64,000 nucleotides of DNA, taken from NCBI GenBank assembly GCA_026874595.1, contig CM049306.1:32878019-32942018 (forward strand), in the 5' to 3' direction. The notes beneath the pieces are model-generated. The model was not told where the DNA came from. It did no database searches and saw only the letters and a program-made list of their open reading frames with translations. Position 1 is the first letter of the stretch. Every line of letters begins with the position of its first letter. The DNA is from Sipunculus nudus (lineage: Eukaryota; Annelida; Sipuncula; Golfingiida; Sipunculidae). Positions 12,151 through 23,430 of the stretch are shown here, in pieces. Position numbers and translations under genes: made by a program.

Positions 12151-15053
12151 TCCTTTCGATAAATAAAATTAATTTAGATGGTGCTTCAGTGACTCTGACC
12201 ATTGCATATCGATGGGGAAATTTAAAATTACAATTTCTCCTGTTAGAAGTGCCAAATGAGTAATTCAGTTAGAACTCTGCAGGGATATATTTTATTGGAC
12301 ATTTTTGGCTTTAATTATAAAGAATTCTCAATAAGAATAAGTTCCTTCCGATAAATCACCACGTTCTATAATCATAAACCAATATGTTCATAATACTATA
12401 GTCCAATAATAGAAAGAAATAAAATAATTGTATTTGTCAGTGTGTCAACTGGTGTCCAATCATTGTAATTTAAAAATTCAGGCTATTGGTATTGTTATAT
12501 GCGTTAATACGTAAAAGTGTAATATATCTAAGAAAATTCATAATATAAACTTAAATAACAAATTGAATATATTTAAACAACACTGAACCCGATATTTTTT
12601 AACAAAAGTGCTCAAGAGAGGTTGTGACAGAATATAATAAATATCAACTGCCGTGACCAGCGGCATGCAAAGTGATTCCATATGCTACCAGTCAGTATCA
12701 ATAAAACACACAGGGACATTCCATGTTGCTAAAACCATGTCACAAAGAACAGAGCAATTCCAGATCGCTTGTCAAAGAAACGCTGCCCTCTTTTCCAACA
12801 TCTTCAGTTTTGCTGTGGTACAAATCATTTTGATTTAGACTTATTTCGTATTGGAAATCAAATTGTCAAACGCAGCTCCCGCCGGACTCTTAAATCCGAT
12901 TTGTAATCCCACACGTGAAAACATCGGTTGCTGATCAAGCCGTGCTGATTTCCTGCCATTATCACAGTAATTCAATTTTGTATTTCATATATGTTTAGTA
13001 ATTTCACGGAGCTTCCCACTTGAGTGTTTCTAAATGACATCCCGACATTGCTAATGGTTGAACATTATATTCGTGAGAAGAGTTTAACATCTGTGTAGCA
13101 AACAATCGTATTGGGATAAGGTTGCCAGCGTCAAAGCCAAATGTATCGTGCTAAGAGGGCACAAGGCACGCCACAATTCATACATTTTACTTTTATCATA
13201 TACGAATATTTAGCAATTGTAGGTCAGGTGAACGCGTTCCAGGTACCCCATTGTTTAGTGACGCATGGATAGAGCAAGGAGCAAAGAATATGTTAATTCT
13301 AAAGTCATAAATATTCTACTGGTAATTATCGTATTTAAAAACATACTGGGATACTGAAAACTTTCGTCTGATCTGTTATATAATGTATTTTTATTAGGTA
13401 TTTTTCCAAATAACCCTCCAGATTTAAACAGCCTATCATGAACTGTTATAATATTGAGTATAGACATTGGGTCCGACATCAGCATAAACTGATTCAGTTA
13501 CTATCAATTCGGTTCAGAATTTTTACAGCTGAACACAGATGGAGAGACAGAAAAAAACAAGAAAACATGATAAATTCTGACATAGTTGAAACTACTGTCC
13601 ATCAGACAGCTTCAAACGATAACATAGCATTCTCGTTTCTGGGCAAACGGGACGAGATTTGACGAAAGTATATATTTGGTAGCGCTAATCAAATACCAAA
13701 CAACGCAGGAAACCGGCCCCAAAACACTAGCCCCCAATGACTTAAAAAATTACCAAGATTTAAGCATTTTCGTGAATTATCACTTATTCTCGTCTCACAG
13801 CAGTTGTCGCGAGATTTGACAAGACGTGCAGTTGAGTCACTAACATCTTACCAAATACAACCCAAAGCAGAAAACTAGACGACCATGCGTAGAGCGCTTG
13901 AAATATATGAATTTGAAATATAATAGACAGACAGAGAGACAGGAAAACAGGGGAACAAGTTAAAACTGTCATTTGAATGAGCAATGTTCTGGGAGAGCAG
14001 AAACAATAACACTATAGGAGCTATAATTAGTGTAGATTAGACAGGACAATATTTGACGAAGTTATGAGCAAAAAAATACTTTGGTTTTTAGCGGAGACCT
14101 TGACCTTTGTCTTATCTTTAAGAAAAGAAAACTAATAGTGATAGTAGTTTTTACATCAACTATATAATTTTTAGAGCGATTGCCCAAGAATTGTGGCCTG
14201 TAGAGCAAAAACCGTGAAATCTTGTGAATTCTTGCTTGACGAGAAACGGTAAGCTTTGCTAAATTCGTAACAAAGTCGAGTAAAACTGACTCATTGGAAT
14301 TCCAAATGAATTTTAATATCAAGAAATTAAAAAAAATATATATGCGTAACCATTGTAACAGCAGATTGGGCCGGACACATATCAGAAGAAGGGGCATGGA
14401 ATGGCAAGTAAAATCAGCTACAGTTTTTGCTGGGTTTTATTTTTTACCTTGACGTTTGACACTAAAAACACCAGACTTCTACAACGTTAGAGGTTCTTTC
14501 AACGGTATAAGATTCAGAATGATTGTAAAAAAAATGTTCGCCTGTGGAATGCCATATGTCAAAAAGAACAGGCAGGGAGGCGAATATGACGACAACTGAC
14601 AAACAGACGGACATCCTGACACACCTGAGATGACTGTTGACCAGACCATCGCATGGAGAAAGCAATGAGGAACAAAATGTGACCTTGGCACCAAGACCTC
14701 CCAAACATGAACAGCTACCGAGATTGAAAAATAAGGCTCTATATTTTAAATTTAATGATTTTCGTGCATTAGTGATTTAATATATTGTAACTATTCCTTA
14801 AGGACGTTCCTGAATAAGCATCATGTGCCGGCTCTACATCTCATCGATTCTGCCTTGCCCCTTTCCCAAATTACCCTGGAAATTGCATGAAATTCCATAC
14901 AAACACACTAACAAACACACACGAACGGGGATGAACGTATACCCTCGTGACAGAGGCAATTTAATTTTACACTTCTCGAGTTGCAACGAATCCTTGGTGG
15001 CCATAAACGTAATGAAAACATTAGGCTTCCTTCGTGTATAATAAAGAACTTTT

Positions 15054-15486
15054 TTTAATATTTTTTTGGTGGAGGTAACCGCCTCCATTTTTTAATGCTG
15101 ACTTATCTAATTCTTAATCTAAGTATTTACATCTGCAGAGTTTCCATTTCGGTTTGGCCTACGTGACAGGGCGGTAGAACTCGCTTCATATCATTTTAAT
15201 TTTTGTATCCTGGTGTCTCCCAGGCCCGGTGTCTACCTCACCTGCGGGTCCTGGACGTGTAATCATCCCCGTTGCTAGGTCATAACTTCGAGTAACCCCC
15301 CAAAGACGCACTCGTATGTGGTTGATACACGGCTGTGGGGCACAGCCTTCCCATTAAGCCTACAGAGCGCTCACCCTGGATGGGAGCCGTTCGTGAAAGA
15401 CCTCACCGCCTCGGCTGAGATTCGAACCCACGATCTCCCGGCTTTGAGTCCTGCGCTCTACCCCTGAGCCACAAAAGCCGGAAAAA
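15054..15486 (-). mobile_element. SINE-1, most complete copy (tRNA head, body, 3' hairpin, A-rich tail)
   Basis: On the minus strand the element begins at about 15480 with GGCTTTTGTGGCTCAGGGG, then TAGAGCGCAGGAC, and further on the B-box GGTTCGAATCT. This is a clear tRNA-derived polymerase III promoter. A body of about 330 nt follows. It ends with the hairpin GGAGGCGGTTACCTCC near 15065-15080 and then A-rich DNA. Candidate target-site duplications are AAAGAACTTTT (15043-15053) and AAAGAATTTTA (15487-15497). Unit C has no SINE at this site but has about 400 bp of other DNA between the matching flanks (about 23850-24260). The head is too weak in its acceptor pairing to be a real tRNA. Confidence 0.8.
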
Positions 15487-17726
15487 AAAGAATTTTATGT
15501 CACACTAGTAAAGTCTGCGCGTAGTATCTCGAAGCAGGAACCCTCGAGCAAGTTAACGAAAAGGAATTTTCCTTAAAGATCGATCAAAATACAAAGATGT
15601 TGTGAAATGTGTTGTTCAGTTCTAGCTGAAGTTTTATCTTAAGTCTCTTTATCTATCTGTATATATGTGTCAGGGCAGGTTGGGCCAAGTGAAGCTCTGA
15701 CTTCTCGACCTCGCATCAGATTCTGATCTTCAGATTATATCTGATGTACCTCAGGCCCACGTCTGGGGCTGCCGTCATGACAACCATACAATAATTTTGG
15801 CCTGTATGACATCCCCTTTCTATGGTCAGATTATTAATTACATCTCGTTATGAGAGCTGTGGGATCTCTGTTAGGTCGGGCCTTTGTAAGTACACCTCTC
15901 GTATATAAATATTCAATGCCGCTGAGTGTACCAAAAACTAAAATACCCCGCTGAATAGACTAGAGTTACTGCACGATAAATACCCTCAATATTAAAACCC
16001 GGGCAATATATCAGTCGAAAACAGCTATAATGGCAGGAGTAATCCAAGAAATATTTGGTTATAGAGACTTTTTCTTGATTGATTTTGGGGTAGAGTTTCC
16101 TGTAGAATCGATTTCTGCTACAAAAAATGGTGTTTGGTATATGTATATTTAATGGGATAATTTGCATAAATTTGCATATCTGCATTATGGTCAAAATTGT
16201 TGCTTAAACTAAACGATACATAACTGTATACACTTTAAGCAGTAATGGACAGTAATGGCCGTTTCTTAATAGGGGATGTACAGCCATGTTTTTAATGCTT
16301 CTCCCTCAGACTACACTCCTCCATTATCAAGGGCCACTTGTCCAGGAAATTGCTTTAAAATAAATAAATAAAAGTAATTATTACATTAACACACTTTGGA
16401 ATGGGACACGTCACGTTTAATCAACACCAAATTTGCAAGAAATCCCACTCTACCTCCTGATGTGAACAGTTTTAGATTAAGATGGCAGGGTGAAGCACAA
16501 AAAGAACAAGAACAAAATAAGGTACCCAGAAAAAGGACAGTTGTAAATGGCGTAATTTGAAAAGTTTGATGTAAGGTGCATTTCTACGCTTTTTTTAAAG
16601 ACTTTCGGGGAAACTATGAAATAAACAACAGAGACCTGGATCATTGTCACTGGAGTCATGTAACCACATTTTCTCTGACGGAACACCAAGTTTTCATAGA
16701 TTAATATGGTGGGCGATCTTTTTTCGATTTGTTCAATTTTCCTATATCACCCGTGTCTGAGGACTTCATCGGTCACCGGCCAAATGCCAGGTATGTGACT
16801 CATTGGGTCATACTAATCTTTCAGAATAACTTGGATTTTTATATATACTGCAGAAGAGATGTGTTCTAAAATGTTAGGAGATATAGGAATGTTCAGTGTC
16901 GCAAATCTTCATATAAACAGACCTGTCTCTAACTACGTTGCTCTGAGACGTGGCTGTAGAATGTCACAGGCTTCTTTACAATTTCAAACACGTCAAACTC
17001 ATAAGAAACAAATAATTAAACCTTAATATTTACATCAGACTTCAAGCCTCTTTACACGCGTTATAGCTTGGACACATGCACTTGAAACTGGAATTAAAAG
17101 AAACATATAGCAACAGATTGGTTTGCTGTTTTTGCTGATTTGTTTTGCCTGATGCGTACAGGAAGAATACGAGGTTACGAGATTTGTTCAATTGTACCAT
17201 GGCCTGCTAAAGCAAGTTTTAAAGATCAAAGGAGCTTACAAAATTAAATGCGATTTACATGTACATAGTTCTCCCCCAAGATATTCACACTAGATATAAT
17301 GTCTTTACAGGAAGGTTCAAATTATGCAAAAGTGCTTGTTTTATAGAGTCAAATGAACTATCAAACAGAAAAATGAACTGAAATACATATAGTGGTGACA
17401 TCAAAGCGTCCGTACACTTTTATTAACACAGGTTACAACACACGGAAGTTACAACTATTCCTTAATATAGATTGTTGATCGAACGTTCATAAGAATTTCC
17501 TTAAGCCCTATCACAGCAAGTGAAATGGCAATAAACGAGAACTCCATTCGTAAGAAGTCACATTTGATCCCTGGTGCATGGTAACGGACAGTCGCAAGAA
17601 TATATTTGGCGTATGGAAGTTTACCATACTGCAGAAAAAAAACTTGCTTTTTTCGTTCATTCGTAGCTCTAATAAATATTCGTGAATTGAGTGCTTGGTA
17701 CAAATATTTTGAGTCATTTTTAACAG

Positions 17727-18120
17727 GACTGCCAGACTGCCATTAGCCCATACACTTCTGATGAAAGCCTACACCAGGTGGGCTGATCATGTCGTGAGGA
17801 TGCCTGATGAGCGCATTCCGAAGTAGCTCATGTATGGTGAACACTCGTTGGGCAAATGCTCGCATTGGGACAGAAGAAATGCTTCAAAGACAGCAGTGAC
17901 CTTCAAGCCTCCTTAAAGTCCCTTGTAATTTACTTGGCAACCAGGGACACCTTCGCACAGGACAACCCCCTTCTGACGCAGTTGAATCAATAGAGTTGCA
18001 TCTTAGAAATATTCCACATATTCCACCAGTACCTTCCGTACCTAGATCGAACTTGTCAGCATCCTCTGAACAAAACGCTACCAAGTTGCTTTATTTTAAG
18101 ATGTTTAGGTTCTCATCGCC
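17727..18120 (+). mobile_element. LINE C-terminal fragment at the B/C junction
   Basis: The fragment encodes, with stops, LLMKAYTRWADHVVRMPDER followed by a YGEHSLGKCSHWDRRN-like stretch, which aligns with the segment at 8960-9120 in the larger LINE remnant. It is truncated further at the 5' side than the copy at the A/B junction and begins right after the last homology with unit A. It is non-functional: an in-frame TAG follows the PDERIPK-like motif. Confidence 0.75.
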
Positions 18121-18803
18121 CGCGATAAACGAACAACATTTTGTATTATTCTGCAAAATTATTTCACATTGATGTGTTAATTTCTATACTTCGGATGCAT
18201 AATTACAACATTATCATTTGAATTTTATAGAAAAGCATTTTATCATGCCCTTCATGTCACACTTTGTACCGGTGAACTCTACGCGTTAATATCATAGTTT
18301 TGTCAAGAATACATTTTTCAAAACTAAATCCTTATTTACATAAGTTATCAATGTGTATTTCATCTCAAAAAGTCAGTAAAAGTAAATACCTCTTTGTTGG
18401 CATACAAGTTTGGAAAAGAACACATATTTAAAGGGGCCCGGGCTCAATAAAATGTTTAGAATATCAGGCTCTACAACGGTCACAGCGGCGTTGAAGAACT
18501 TTTCTCAGCATCAGTTACCTGTAATTAAATAATATATGCCCAGAGAACGTCATAACTAAAATACAGCAATTCAACCATGTAAGGCAGGTAAATAATTGCT
18601 TTAAATATAACCTTGTGTGTCTTTTCATCCTATTTCTTGTTTATCAAGATTCGTTTATTGGCGAAAATGATAATTAAAATTCAAATCGCAACTGCTGTAA
18701 ATAAATCGGCAGTCAAAAGATCAGGGAGCAAAGTTAAAAGAGTTAAACAACGAAACGAAGTGACTGTTATGTTTTGCAGATTAACGAAGAAAAATGTGCG
18801 CAG

Positions 18804-18823
18804 CCCCCCCCCCCCCCCCCCCC
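18804..18823. repeat. Poly-C tract of 20 nt, expanded only in unit C
   Basis: The same site has CCC in unit A (near 1065) and CCCC in unit B (near 10506). Flanking bases GCGCAG on the left and AAGAAGC(A/T)ATG on the right identify the orthologous position. It is a homopolymer microsatellite expansion. Confidence 0.85.
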
Positions 18824-19252
18824 AAGAAGCAATGCGTAAGGAACATTTTTTTCGGTAAGTTCTCAGTACATAGTGCAGGAGAATATGCGGGTATAAACTG
18901 GACTTGAAATGGGTGAATATGTCGTTTATTTGTAAGTCTCAGGTTTAAAACTGTGAGACAAGATGTGGAAAAAACAGTGGTACTGAAAATCAAGATATAG
19001 TGACGAAAATTGACACTTTAAAGGTCGTAGTCAGTAGTAGTTTAATTCACCTGACTGACTGACTGACTAAAAGTGAAGTCGGCGCTCGGGCCAGTCACAG
19101 GCCCGCACTGGCTCCCTCAGCAACGAAAAAGTTTGACAGATTGGGTCGGTTTTATTATTGGGTCTTTTGACCTGATTTCGTCGTAGTATCTCTAAGAACA
19201 ATGGAGATATGAAGACTTTATTATAAATAGGTATTCAAGCGCCTGTACATTA

Positions 19253-20036
19253 TTACACGCTTCCTCTCATTTTAAATCCTGGCGTCAACTGGGCCGGTTG
19301 CCTAATGCACCTGCGGGCCCTGGGTGCGTAATCGACCCCATTGCTGGGTCATACGACCGAGCAACCCCCTAAAGGCGCACCCGTCTGTGCACGTTGAGCA
19401 CGGCCTTCCCGTTAAAGGGACCTAATCACCTATAAAGCAAGTTAAATTAACACGAAAAAATACTTTCTTCCCTTTAAAATATACCTGTACTTGCCAAAAT
19501 ATTGCCCTGAAATCGTTTCCTTACTCCTGTAAACGAATATTAAAAACAGTGGACCGGGCGCGATCGCCGATGACAACATACACAGGGTGTAGGGTCGTGT
19601 GCATCACGGAGCCACAACACGTGTCAATTAGGAGATGCCCCGACTGACCTGGCCCAAAAAAATGTAATACATGTTCCGCTGGCTTGTTGCGATTCACAAT
19701 CGGACCTCTGGTCACGGGGCCTTATGGTAAATAGATACACGTGGACAGTGTTTACCAACACGCAGAGCTATAACAAGGCGTTAAACAGCCGTATGTGAGG
19801 TACTGAGACTGTGTGCTTGGATGGTGTTGCTAGGAAACGTTTGTATAAAGCAAAGCATGTGAGAGTGTGAAAGAATAGGCATAATATTGCGCCTGATTAT
19901 GTGCCTTTAAGCCTACAGAGCGCTCAGCCTGGGTGGGGGCAGACCGTGAAAAATCACACCGCCTCAACTGACATTCGAACTCACGATCTTCCGGCTTTGA
20001 GTCCTATACTCTACCCTTGAGCCACAGAAGCCAGTT
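19253..20036 (-). mobile_element. SINE-1 copy in unit C, split by a MITE
   Basis: The two SINE parts lie at 19253-19415 and 19907-20036. The right part holds the tRNA-like head (minus strand GGCTCAAGGGTAGAG, B-box GAGTTCGAATGTC) and joins the same right flank as the SINE at 11330-11651, so it is the same insertion as in unit B. The 3' hairpin end of the SINE is missing: a deletion fuses its body to the tail of the neighbouring SINE. The interruption is the TTAA-flanked element annotated separately. Confidence 0.7.
19416..19906. mobile_element. piggyBac-like MITE (TTAA target duplication), short copy
   Basis: This 491-bp element is flanked by TTAA at 19412-19415 and 19907-19910. Terminal inverted repeats are AGGGACCTAATC on the left and AGGCACATAATC (reverse complement of the right end). 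Removing it and one TTAA restores the SINE sequence CCCGTTAAGCCTACAG, which matches CCCATTAAGCCTACAG in the copy at 15054-15486. TTAA duplications and short inverted repeats are the hallmark of piggyBac-type elements. No transposase is present. A longer relative lies at 52595-53516. Confidence 0.8.
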
Positions 20037-20444
20037 ATTCTCGTGTATCTTACCACTGCTATTGCGAAACTATAAATTCTAACACACTGGCTGTACAAAG
20101 AGTTGTTTTTGCTGTTAAGAGGTACTTTCCTTGGTTCATGTGGTAGCATTCGGTACTCTCTAGCCCGTCCCTGCTGAAATGTATAAAATAAACCGTGATT
20201 CCTTGTGCAACTGGACAAAATAGTCGGCAAAAGATCCGTAATTTAGTTATATATTTAGTAATATAATTTGCTGCGAGGTGATTGTACTTGTTCTAAGCGT
20301 TGCGACACAGCCAGAGTGCGTTTGACGGCTCTGATAGTGGGAGGAATTTTGTTTTAACCATTGCATCGATTGGTCCAGTCTAGGTTGTCTCTAGAAGCAG
20401 GAGTAAACAACCGACCTTGGACGGGCTACAACAGCCCATTTTCC

Positions 20445-20520
20445 TATAGCCCCGCCGGGAATCGAGCCCGGGTCGCCGTCGGACAGAGCCGACCATGTTA
20501 CGACTGGATTGTCCAAGCTC
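20445..20520 (-). mobile_element. tRNA-like SINE head, unit C
   Basis: This is the orthologous position to 12075-12150 in unit B. On the minus strand it reads GGCTCGATTCCCGGCGGGGC, a good B-box and 3' acceptor-like end. The anticodon-arm-like stem is weaker than in unit B. It is an old insertion shared between copies, not a working tRNA gene. Confidence 0.5.
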
Positions 20521-23399
20521 CTGTCGATACATCAAATTAATTTAGATGGTAATTGAGTGACTCTGTCCATGGCATATCGATTGGAGGGATCTGAATTACA
20601 ATTTCTCTTAATAGAAGTGCCCCTTGAGTAATTCAGTTAGAACTTTGCCGGGATATATGATAATTGGACATTTTAGGGTTAAACGTTTTCATCATAGTCA
20701 CTTTTCAAAATGGGTAAGGCGAATAGGCTTCAATTGTAAAGCATGCCCAATCGGAATAAGGTCCTTCCAAAAAATCACCACGTACTATAATCATAAACCA
20801 ATAAGTTCACAATACAGTAGTACAATTTTAGACAAAATCGAAAATGTATTTGTCAGTGTGTCAACTGGTGTCCAATCATTGTAATTTTTTTTAAATCAGG
20901 CTATTGGTAAAATTATACACGTTAATACATGTTTGTGCAATATATCTAAGAAAATACATGATAAATAACTTAAATAACAAATTGTAAATTTTTGAACATT
21001 ACTGAACCCGATAATTTTATACAAGATTGCTCAAGTGAGGTTTTGACATAATATAATAAATATCAACTGCCGTGACCTGCGGCATGCAAATTGATTCCAT
21101 ATGCTACCAGTCAGTACCAATAAAACACACAGGGGCATTCCATGCTGCTAAAACTATGTCACAAAGAACAGAGGAATCCAAGTCAAAGAAACGCTGCTCT
21201 CTATTCCAACATCTTCAGTTTTGCTGTCAGACAATTTACTTTGATTTAGAGACCTCTTCCACTATGGACATTAAAGTGTTCACCGCAGCTCCCGCCGGTC
21301 TCTTAAATCCGATTTGTAACCCCACACAGGAAAACATCGGTTGCTGATCAGGCCGTGCTGGTTTTCTACCAGGTAATTTTGCCATTATCACAGTAATTCA
21401 GGGTTGTATTTCATATATGTTTTGTAATTTCACGGAGCTTCCCACTAGAATGTTTCTTAATGACATCCCCGACATTGCAAATGGCTGAACATTATCTTCG
21501 AGAAAATAGTTTCACATCTGTGTAGCAAACAATCGTATTGGGATAAGGTTGCCAGTGTCAAAGCCAAATGTATCTGCTAAGAGGACACAAGGCAGCCCAC
21601 AAAGCATACGTTTTACTTTTATCATATATGAATATTTATCAAATTCGAGGTCAGGTGAACCCGTTCCAGGTGCTCTATTGTTAAGTGACACATGGATAGA
21701 GCAAGGAGCAATAAATATATTAATTCTATAGTCATAAATATTCTACTGGTAAATATCGCTTTTGAAAATAAACTGGGGACTGAAAACTTTTGTCCGACCT
21801 ATTATATAGGATATTTTTATAGTTTTTTTTCAAATAACCCTCCAGATTTAAACAGCTTATCATGATATGATATATGTAGTACAGACATTTCGTCCGACAT
21901 AAGCATGAACTGATTCAGTCTCAACATATCTCTCCAAACTGTCAATAACTATCAATTCTGTTCAGGATTTTTTAGAGCTGAACACAGATAAAGAGATAGG
22001 ATAGAATAAAAACAAGAAAACAAGGTGAAATCTTGACATAATCGAAAGTTATATCCATCAGACAGCTGCAAACGATAACATAGCATTCTCGTTTCTGGGC
22101 AAACGGGACGTGATTTGACGAGAGTATTAGGTAGAGCTTATCAAATACCAAACAACTCAGGAAACCAGCCCCTGAAAACTAGCCCTCAATGGGTTAAAAA
22201 TGATCTAGTTTTAAGCATTTTCGTGAATTATCACTTATTCTCGTCTGACAGCAGTTGTCGCGAGAATTGACAAGACGTGCAGTTGAGTCACTAACATCTT
22301 ACAAAAAACAATCCAAAGCAGAAAAGTAGACGACCATACGTCGAGCGCTTGCCGGAAGTTGAAATATAACAGTCAGGCAGAGATACAGGAAGACAGCGGA
22401 ACAAGATAAAACAGTAATTTAAATGAGTAATGTTCTGGGAGAGAAGTAACAATAGCACTTTTATGTATTTATGAAATTATTGAAAAGTTATGAAAGAACG
22501 GACAGACAGACAGACAGAACATATTTCCAGGTTTCTTTTTAACTGTTTGATTTTTAGGAGCATTGCTAAAACAATGTGGACTGCAGAATGACATATGTCT
22601 GACCACAGAACAAGCAAGCAGGGGAAATTGAAAACAACAGATGAACATACTTACATACTGTCAGACTGACACAGAGCGAAAACCGTGAAATCTCGTAGTT
22701 ACCTCGTTTGACGAGAAACGGTACAAGATTCGCGAGATTTGGTACAAAGTCGAGTAAAACTGACCCAATGCTGCCTTAAGCAAAAAATAGACCTCTCTAC
22801 CTTTAAAAGTGACAAAGTTAGGAAACTGAGACCCATATTATGGAATATCATGGATTTTAAAAACACAAAATGCGTAACCATGGTAACAGCAGATTGAGAC
22901 ACATCCGAAGAAATGCCATGGAATGACGAGTAGAATGAGCTACAGTTTATGCGGCTACCATAATAAATAATAATTTATTCATTTATAAAGCGCAATCATA
23001 CGTACGTTTCAATATGCTGTACAGCACTAAAGGATCAAACAGTTCATACGCAACGGACTTACATGCTTGCCGAAACCGCCAAGCAACAAGACCTCCCAAA
23101 TAGTTACCGAAATAGAAAAATAAGGCTCCATATTTAAAATTTAATAATTTTTCTGCAAATACGAAATCATGCATGGTCACTGCAGAGCTAGGCCGCTTGC
23201 CGTCGGATAGAAAGTCGTAGGATCCTCGTTTCAGATCCAGCCTTCATAGCTGAGATATATTTTTAGTAATTGAGATAACAGGGAAAAAACTAAGATACGC
23301 AAGCGTCCGTCATGCGTTTTTATACACTTATTTGACCCATAATTCAAGGTTTATTCGTGCATTAGTGATTGTACATTATGTCACTATTTCTTGAGGATT

Positions 23400-23430
23400 C
23401 CACACAAACACACACACACACACAGGCACA
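23400..23430. repeat. (CA)n-rich microsatellite in unit C
   Basis: It is a run of CACACA interrupted by single-base changes, repeated in shorter form near 23700. The matching place in unit B (14900) is an ACAAACACAC run. Confidence 0.7.

Larger units (their letters stand above)
9046..17829 (+). repeat. Unit B of the tandem segmental repeat
   Basis: This second copy begins in the LINE tail and ends where the next LINE tail begins, 8784 bp before the matching position in unit C. It is larger at several points because of SINE insertions (9658-10084, 10925-11246, 11330-11651 and 15054-15486). It lacks the block that A has at about 5010-6180 and C has at about 25120-26180, and carries the 6650-8340 block of A at its distal end. 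It also has a private 68-bp tandem duplication at about 10618-10740. The patchwork of shared blocks suggests repeated unequal exchange or deletion after the duplication. Confidence 0.85.

Noticed and set aside
15410-15480. Functional tRNA gene on the minus strand
   Set aside because: A and B boxes are good, but the acceptor pairing is poor and the sequence continues into a repeated body with target duplications, so it is a SINE head.
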